Part shown: piece after piece, positions 56,496-64,000 of the stretch
Layout: each line of letters opens with the position of its first letter
Numbering within the stretch: the first letter of the stretch is position 1
Assembly: GCA_000499405.2 (NCBI GenBank)
Contig: HG738139.1
Location: 7,712,616-7,776,615, forward strand
Length of the DNA: 64,000 bases
Origin: Onchocerca volvulus
Lineage: Eukaryota > Nematoda > Chromadorea > Rhabditida > Onchocercidae
Reading direction: 5' to 3'
Notes under the pieces: generated by a model
Told to the model about the DNA's origin: nothing
The model's database searches: none
The model's input: only the letters and a program-made list of their open reading frames with translations
Made by a program: the position numbers and the translations under genes

Positions 56496-59146
56496 ATGAG
56501 ACGAATTGCTCACGACGATAAAACTACGGTGAAAGGTCGTAGGCATGGTATTACTCCGAATATATTGAAGAAGGAAATAGCAAAGCCTTGCAAGGTGAAA
56601 GCACCACTTCGATCAGTTAATCAAGGTTTACTGAATTTATGTTATCCAAGCTCTTGTTTCGTTTTAAATTAATGCAGTTTTGTTACATACTCACTGCAGT
56701 AATTGATGTAGGATGTCTTACAGTTAGGGCATGAATTCATGATTAAATAAGAAAATTATTACGTTATTTTGTCACATTGGTATACTTATTTTATATATAT
56801 GATGTGTGTGCATATTCCGTTATTGCTTTTTACTGATTTTCATTTTGTATATTGCAGAAATATATCGAAAACCTATTTACACAAAACTTTTGAAAACTTC
56901 TGGACAACATTCGATTGTATCTGATAAAGAAAATCATCTGGTTACACAGGTATTTTCTACACTTTGGGTCTGACACAGAATACTGTGCAATCATAAGATA
57001 ATCATTTAAAGTTCAATAAAAGCCTCTGATGCTCTGCTTCTGCATTGATCATAAACACATTTTTAATATAAATGAACGCAGAGAAAATTTGCATGCTGCT
57101 CATTAGCGTTTCATACTCTTATATCGCAAGATTCCAATTGCAATTAAAGAATAATTGTTCTTGAATGATTTGATGTTATATTTATTTTTTATTTTATTTT
57201 TGCTTACTAGATTACTTTTATTAAGGATGTAACTCGAATATTTGATAAGAAAACGAGATCTACAGTTGTTAGCAACGACCTATCGCATTATAAATTTACG
57301 CGGGATAATGACTTGAAAAAGACTTTGTCACACATGGAGGAGAAATTTACCAGTAGCTGTGAAGAACTTCAAGCTGCAGAAGAAGAGCTAGTAGAGTTAA
57401 GAGTTGCTTTAAGTGACGCTAGAAGAACGATCGAGATTTTACGTATGGAAAATGCGGTATTTTTAATTGTTCTGTAACATTAAGAGATAGTTTCTTTCTT
57501 ATTTGGTTAGAATCTCTGTCGCCTCAAATTACGATAATTGTTTTTTATCTCCCAATTTTTTTTTGCTCAAACAATGATTTTGTTCCACTCTTATTTAGAG
57601 ACAAGCAGAAAAAATTAAATTTTTGACAATCAAGAAGCAAAAAAATGATCAGTCAATAAAAAGATATAATGTAAATCCGGATTTGGAGGTCGTGCAGATG
57701 AATCAGGTAAACTCACTCTCATGTTAAATGTCTGAAAATAAAGATGAAGTTATAAATCATTTTATTCTTCCTTCTTGCCGTTAAATTAGTTATTAATTCA
57801 AGGTTGAAAAGCTTTTCATGATATATGAATAAATAAATATCTTTGCCAAGAAAAATGATTGGATTATTATTGCATTTAGATTTTTGTAATTTTGTGTTGT
57901 CAAATAAAATTTTAATGTGTGATGTTGAAGTTTTTTTACATTATATTATGCTGCACTATTCGATCCAAATAGTACAGCATAATATAATAAAAGAAACTTG
58001 TACCAGTGGGAGAAATCACTAAAAAATTGCTAGTATTTAGGAAATATATTAAAGAAAGATTTATGGAGTGATTCATGGTATGCTAAGGATGAGCTCATAT
58101 ATTTCAGGAAGTGTCATCTGTGGAGCATGGTTCAAGCAAAAATCTTCAGAGATTGGTTAGCGAACTGAAAGGCGAGAAAATGGCATTGAACTTAGCTTTA
58201 GAAAATAGTAAAGCAAATGAATCAAAGATTGTACTCGAGAATAATCGCTTAAAAATGATCATTGAGGTAAATTATTTCTGTCTTAGGTATTTTATAAACA
58301 TATCTATTGTATATTTACTGTAGATCGATTACAGGAAGAACGTAAGGAGTGGGACCAAATGCAAAAAGATTTGCTGGTTGCCGTAAAAGTAGCGAATGAT
58401 TTTAAAATTGAAGCGCAGAAAGAAATGTTAAAATTATCGGAAAGGATAACTGAACTACAAAAACGACGACAGAGTGCTGCATTTACTGTTTCTCAAGGAT
58501 CGGCTATAACATTATACGAAAAGAATTTTCAGAGCTGGGAAGATAAAGCTTGGCAGAGATTGATGCTTGGTTGCGAGCGTGGTTTGTTTGTCTGTTTTTT
58601 TTTTTTTTCCAGTTTAATCATCTTATTTTCTGAAGAATTTTTTATGTGTGATTTCAGGTTCACGTCGTAATACTCTTCTTCGATGGTGTCAAGAAGCGGT
58701 TGTCAAATTTTCACATGTTGAAATTACCAACTTTAGCAGCAGTTGGACGGATGGCAAAGCTCTGTGCAGCTTATTAGCTTCTTTTTATCCTGATAAGCTG
58801 AGCATTGATGTTAATTTTCCTTTTTGATGGCTTTATTTTTATATAAATTAACAGTATATCTGAACTTCCTCATAAGAGTGGTGTAAAATATATCGATATA
58901 ATTAACCAAAACAAAGCTTTTTGACTCCTCTAGTCACTTACGCATAAGCCTACTTTATTTTAGAAAATCTCTACTCTTAAAGCGGAAGAATGCTTGGAGT
59001 TGGCTCTCAGTGTTGGTGAGAGTATGGGTGTTGAAGTGAAGGTGAACGTGGCCGACTTCAGGAAAGAAGATCGTCCAGAATGGTCTCTTATTATGAGGTA
59101 TATCCTCAACTTGTATTATATCATTTCGGATGGATCTCGTTGTTAA
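56496..59146 (+). CDS. short cytospin/SPECC1-like coiled-coil protein with CH domain
   Basis: The cytospin family (SPECC1, SPECC1L) links actin and microtubules and supports cell adhesion and cytokinesis. Eight exons: 56496-56625, 56858-56949, 57211-57456, 57599-57706, 58108-58266, 58335-58581, 58658-58809, 58964-59146; 438 residues. The first 70 residues are basic and unstructured. A coiled coil follows (EELQAAEEELVELRVALSD; LQRLVSELKGEKMALNLALE). The calponin-homology domain begins near residue 327, with RRNTLLRWCQEAV, EITNFSSSWTDGKALCSLLA and ADFRKEDRPEWSLIMRYI, all diagnostic of cytospins. Human SPECC1L exceeds 1100 residues, so this is a much shorter form with most coiled coil missing. 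The ATG follows ATTTTCAG by 14 bases. All junctions keep frame. Confidence 0.88.
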
Positions 59147-60599
59147 ATAGTTATTTCTTATCATTCCTTCATTTTCTTAATAATCATTCATGATTTTCAT
59201 TGCCAGTTTGGTCTATGTTATGATTTTATTGAATAATACTGATATACAGAGTACTTTGGTTATTTATTGCTGACTTCAGACAAAATATTTGATGTCCAGT
59301 AAAGCTCTAAAATCCGGAAATATTCGAGCTAGAACAACTGTCATATTGAAAATAGTTATTTTACTTTTTCACGAGATGTACTGGTCAGAAATTCCTTAAT
59401 CAACTATAATTAATCTTGTTATTTCGATGCTTTTGATCTCTGGATTATAAATGCGGAGCATTCCATCTTCTATGGTTTACCCATAACTTAAAATATGGAC
59501 TTGAGATGTTTTCAGTACATTTTGTTACCTATCATGAACAGGGCATAATCTTTTGTTGAGTTTTTGAGAAAAGTATATCCTTTCCTTTGCCAAAATGGAA
59601 ATTTTTATGAATAAGATGGACATTATTTCTAGAAGGATTAATTCTCTCAAGGCTGCTTGCACTCTTGCTTTATTTTCTTCAATTATTCTCTCAGTTCTTT
59701 CATATAAATAACTGTATTTATAAAATTCGTTCATTTCACTTATAGAATTCTTCATTCATGTGATCAGAACAAATTCTTTGAGGAACGAAATCACAATACG
59801 TATTCATTGATCATTAAAATATTTTTATCCAACAAAAATCAACAAAAATAACAGCTTAGTTCAAGGGCGATTTTTTTTATTATGCAATAATTTCTCGACT
59901 GTAAGAAGTTATTTATCCTTGCAATCATAAGACGAGTAGTGTAGATTTTCTTTACCGCTGGAGAACTGTAATTATTGCAGAAAACTATAGTGAAGTCATT
60001 ATATCTCTGTCACTGATGTTTCTCCTTCTCTACAAAATTAAAAATTGTCAAACAAATGAATTGCTGCATTTATTTCATTTGTTATAAATGTTTAAACTAT
60101 CTCGTTTCAATTGCTCATTAAAAAAAAATAAATTTATTTTTAATGAATTCGTTTTAATTGTAGAGATGCAGGATCAATATTTGAAAATAAGTTCATCGCA
60201 ATTGAATATCGCTGATAAATAAAACTTGTTGTAATTGAATTGGTTGCAAATGAACATTTATAAAGCCAATCTTCATTTTACGACAGAAAAATTGCAATTG
60301 TAAGATGTGATATTTAGGGATTTCATAGCGCTTTTAAAGTTTGATTTCCTAATATTCAGTCCATATCTTCCCTTCATGTGTCTCTTTCAAAGTCACTGGA
60401 AGGGGAATTTTCCCTTACTTCGTTGGATCTGAAAATGGTACTCTCGCCTAATTCTTAGCTACACAGGACTCATTATTTCAATACATGAATGCTTTCAGAT
60501 TTATTAGAGAAACAGTGATTCGAAAAGGAATCACCAATTTACATAATATTTTCTAAAATTGACTGGTCAAAATATGACAGTTAAACAGGGATAATTTTC

Positions 60600-61010
60600 G
60601 AATATATATGTCACCACTGTGGTTAAATATCTTCTCCATTATCTGTAATTCCCAAACAAATTACACTTTCATGGGTTGAAAAATGAATTAGCTGTTTCGA
60701 GCCAACGATGGATAACAAAAAAACGGAACGAAGCGGAAAAATAGTTCTGTTAAAAAGACTTGTTTTTTGGTGGTCGTGGAGAATTGAAAAAACTGAACGA
60801 TATGCATAAATAGGAAGTCCGAATAACAACAACATTCCCTTGAAATTATCCAGATGCATCATTATATCCTTCTGTCCACACTCACCTGTCCCAACCTCTC
60901 TATTCAAACTTCTTTCATTGTTGCACAAACGTTTGAATGAATAATTTTTAAGCTGTAAAGGATTGATCTATACAGCCTGTATAACATCGGTCAAACAATG
61001 TTTTGTCCAA
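60600..61010 (+). repeat. diverged duplicate of the elongase 5' region and first exon
   Basis: Similarity runs from about 60658 to 60980 against 61522 to 61850, offset by 864-874 bases. Shared strings include AAATTACACTT, a CAGATxxxTxATCATCCTT-like block and GCACAAAYGTTTG followed by GAATAATTTTxxAxxTGTA. In the right copy this last string contains the elongase start codon; in the left copy the ATG reads ACG and a TGA follows soon after, so it cannot encode the same N-terminus. Confidence 0.6.
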
Positions 61011-61163
61011 CAAGGTGATACCGAACATGTCACTATGAAGACAACCTTTGCTCGTCAGGTAAGACTGAAATCTGGTTTTCATCTTCCTTCCTTCCATTTA
61101 TTTCTCTTTACTTCATCATTTCTCACTTACTTTTGTACACTATTTTGACGATTCCATTTCTTG

Positions 61164-61469
61164 TCATGCTAGCAGCATGTGTTGTATCTTATCGTAGATG
61201 CAGTGTCCTAATTCTTCGAAAGACAAAATTTCAAAACTTCCATGATCGGTTATTGTCGTTATAGTTGAAATTTGCCTTTCAAAATTGTTTCCCGTTGAAG
61301 GTTTTTCTATTTCATCAACACAGCTTGAAGTGTAATGAGCAAAAGATGCTCTCACCTTCTTAACATTCTTCAATACGCATGATTTTGAATCAAATTCTAA
61401 TTCTAATTGATTAGTTTCGAAACTTGATTCTAAATATTGGGGGATGAATTTTACCGTTGAACATTCCAT
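61164..61469 (-). CDS. hypothetical 101-residue protein
   Basis: An uninterrupted frame from ATG to TGA encodes MECSTVKFIPQYLESSFETN and about 80 more residues, ending QHMLLA. The composition is balanced and acidic, unlike the Phe/Asn/Ile-heavy chance frames of this window, and it has no transmembrane segment or signal peptide. It sits between the two copies of the duplicated elongase 5' region, on the opposite strand. No domain is recognised. It could be a single-exon gene, an exon, or chance. Confidence 0.25.
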   Translation of the reverse strand: MECSTVKFIPQYLESSFETNQLELEFDSKSCVLKNVKKVRASFAHYTSSCVDEIEKPSTGNNFERQISTITTITDHGSFEILSFEELGHCIYDKIQHMLLA

Positions 61470-61802
61470 TCATACGATCAGTTTTAGCTTTTCATTATTC
61501 ATAATTTCCAAAAAAAAAAAAAAATTACACTTTTTTGGGAGAAAAATTACTTTTTCGCATCAACTACGGATAAAAACGACCGTAAGTTTAAAAAAATAGC
61601 TCTAAGAAAAATTTCTTTCAGGTTTATTTTTTTAGTTCGCGGAAAATTGGAAGTAAAAGAATGAATACGGATAAAAGTGCCGATTCAGAGGATTCTCTTT
61701 AAATTATTCAGATAAGTTATCATCATCCTTTACTTACGTTCAACCAGTCTTAATTACAGTTTCCCATCCGTCTATGCTCAAGTTAACATCGTTATTGCAC
61801 AA

Positions 61803-63901
61803 ATGTTTGCACTGAATAATTTTGAATTGTATAGGAATAATTTGTCCAGTCTTTACGTCGACTACAAATACAGGTAATCATATATTTACTTTTATACCTA
61901 AAATTATCTCATCATAAACATCGATATATTAAATTATTTTCAGATATCCCATCAATATGTCTGCATCTCTCTTCTTATCTTTTAAGATATATCTAAAAGA
62001 TTTGACGAAATTTGGAAAAAATGTCTTTTCAGAATTTAATAGACATCATAATTTAAGAATTGAACTACGTTATTACATTTTTATTGAGAGTATTTAAAAA
62101 AGTATTTAAATAGATGACAGTATTTTATAGTTGAATTATTTGCTTTGATTCCTGTTGGTTTTATACGTACCTTGTTTAACAGTTTGGGTATTTTATATTG
62201 GAACTTAAAAATACTTCATAATTTAATTGTGGCATTGATTTTTCTTTAGCACTTATTCCATCCTTTTGCTACAGTCTAAAGACATGCTGCATGTATTTTT
62301 CGTCATCATTGAAATTATAAGTTGAGAATTTCTCGAGAAAAGAGTTATTTATTTCATCGATTATAAATTTGTGGAGAAAACTCGTAAGCAAATAGCAGAA
62401 GACAAAGATTATTCTATTTGTTCTTTTAATTACAGATATGCATTACCATTTGAAAAATTGGATGATCCGATTCAGAAAACAATATCCCTGCAAGAAAATT
62501 GGTATCAAACGATAACTCTTTCGATAGGCTACTTCTTCGTTATCAAGCTGATCCAATACTTCATGAAACATCGATGTGCTTTCAAATTATATTGGCCTTT
62601 ATTTATTTGGAACCTTTCACTCGCTTTCTTCAGCATTTGTGGCTTCATTCGCTTTAGTGAAGCATGTATTACTTCTATTTTCCGCTTAATCTATTCCAAT
62701 CAAGCATCTTATATTAATTTTCAGAAGCACTATACTTTAGCCAGAGATTAGAATTATCTGTTACCTATCGATAGTTACTAATTCTCTATTTTAATTCGAC
62801 TGTTCTTTCAGCAGATGATTCATTCGCTACTCTACGAAGGAATCTATCGATCCTTGTGCTATTCGGTAAATCCCACTGATGTCGCAGCTTATTGGGCATA
62901 TTTATTTTTTTGGTCGAAAGTTGTGGAACTTGGTGACACATTATTTATCATCCTTAAAAAAAAACCTCTCATATTTTTGCATTATTATCATCATGCTTCA
63001 GTACTTATTTATACTGCTCATTCAGGTAAGTTATCATATTTTTTTTTTTTTTATCGAACGGAAAGATTTAAAAAAAAAAAAATGCTGTGAGAATCTTTCC
63101 ATAGCTTAAAGACTGGTTTTCCGTCAATGTAAGTTAAAGACAACTTTTCCTATAACGTCAAGAATTTTGAAACATACACCTGCTTGCTAAATTGTAGGTG
63201 CCGAAAACACGGGTTCCGGAAGAGCGTTTATCATTATGAACTTTCTAGTGCATTCCGCCATGTACACATATTTTGCAATTACATCTTATGGAATACGATT
63301 GCCTAAGTAAGGATTTGCCAAATGTGTGTTTTTCTTGAAATACCTTATGGATCCTTCTCACTGGGTACACATCTTCATTATCCAATTTACATGAAATCCT
63401 CTATGATGATTTAAACTTTAGATTTCACAATATACATTTCAGGGCAATATCCATGATGCTGACTACAATCCAGATAGCTCAGATGTTTGCGGGAATTGGT
63501 ATCCTGGCCTACATTTATAAAATCAAAACCGAAACCAATTTGCCGTAAGTTCGCACGATGTTTGTCTGTCCCATACTCGGTGATTATAAAAATCATTGGA
63601 TACGAATTCCTGTTTCACAGCACTTTCCGCATATATTCCTAATGCTCGTCATTTCGATAACAGAATATTACTCTGCGAAATAATATTCATATAGCATTAA
63701 ATATCCCTTGATTAGACCAACTGAAGATAACAATATTAGTTCAAGAGGACTCTAACTGAAGAAGTTTATTTCAGATGCCAACAATCAATGCAGAATCTAT
63801 TCTTCGGTATCATGCTCTACATCACTTTTGCAGTACTTTTTATTCACTACTTTGTCTCCAGTTACTTCCGTAAATCTGATAAAAAAGTAAAGAACCACTA
63901 A
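61803..63901 (+). CDS. elo: ELO-family very-long-chain fatty acid elongase (ELOVL6-like)
   Basis: Endoplasmic reticulum condensing enzyme that joins malonyl-CoA to a fatty acyl-CoA, the first and rate-limiting step of chain elongation. Six exons: 61803-61873, 62436-62661, 62812-63025, 63198-63306, 63443-63544, 63775-63901; 282 residues, the usual family length. Motifs in order are KVVELGDT, LHYYHH (the HxxHH histidine box, about residues 155-160) and MNFLVHSAMYTYFA. Several hydrophobic helices fit a seven-span enzyme. The C-terminus KVKNH fits the KxKxx ER-retrieval signal. Spacing around GFIRFSE and SLCYSV is closest to the ELOVL3/6 branch, which acts on saturated and monounsaturated C12-C16 acyl chains; substrate is inferred. 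Exon 1 was found by frame and start codon and extends VDYKYR directly into YALPFEK. Intron 2 appears to be GC-AG. Confidence 0.92.
62662..62811 (+). other. probable GC-AG intron in the elongase gene
   Basis: The donor reads GTGAA|GCATGT and the acceptor TTCTTTCAG. Joining here gives GFIRFSEQMIHSLL, which matches ELOVL6 spacing without gap. The nearest GT, four bases further on, shifts the frame. The donor is weaker than the one in the MEIOC-like gene. Confidence 0.6.
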
Positions 63902-64000
63902 TTTTCAAATTCCTCAAGTGTCAAATCTTTCGGTATTTTGATGTTTTTTGAAATGAAATCCCATAGAAATCTTTTAAAAACCTGCTCGCTTTAATGAATC

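Larger units (their letters stand above)
59147..61802. other. gap upstream of the elongase gene, including a decayed duplicate
   Basis: This 2.7 kb lies between the cytospin-like stop and the elongase start on the plus strand. About 60600-61010 is a diverged direct copy of about 61470-61880, listed separately. A minus-strand ORF at 61164-61469 lies between the two copies. The part from 59150 to 60600 is AT-rich with no credible gene. Confidence 0.5.

Noticed and set aside
60963..61148. Exon encoding MKTTFARQ (61035-61058) as the elongase start
   Set aside because: Its phase does not fit the next elongase exon, whereas the exon at 61803-61873 fits in frame and sequence.

Overview
This window reads as nuclear DNA of a nematode. 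It is AT-rich, its genes are split into many small exons, and splice acceptors mostly end in TTTCAG. Several start codons sit 4-15 bases after a good acceptor with no upstream exon, the pattern expected for spliced-leader trans-splicing. Gene content and intron sizes of about 100-400 bases would fit a clade III (filarial-like) worm, but that placement is inference. No bacterial, viral or organellar segment was seen. All exon coordinates are hand-spliced from conserved reading frames; totals divide by three for every gene whose ends I could fix.

Layout. 727-15553 (-): NALCN/NCA sodium-leak channel, about 37 exons, 1844 residues, with the EEKE selectivity filter. 15554-24018: long intergenic stretch with simple repeats and foldback elements. 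24019-26178 (+): mitochondrial ribosomal protein uS9m. 26179-32761: intergenic. 32762-36931 (+): a homologue of the meiotic regulator MEIOC, 544 residues. 38791-43094 (-): FIP1 polyadenylation factor. 44168-47026 (-): VPS36 of ESCRT-II. 48410-49747 (-): PITH-domain protein. 50492-53227 (-): cyclin Y. 54229-55504 (+): BS69/BRA-like MYND protein. 56496-59146 (+): short cytospin-like protein with a CH domain. 61803-63901 (+): very-long-chain fatty acid elongase, preceded by a decayed tandem copy of its own 5' end.

The genes do not form one pathway. Cyclin Y, PITH, VPS36 and FIP1 lie head to tail on the minus strand and could share transcription. The more unusual observations are the nematode MEIOC homologue, three GC-AG introns supported by reading frame or homology, the duplicated elongase 5' region, a small inverted-repeat element family present in four places, and short secreted or membrane ORFs in otherwise empty intervals.
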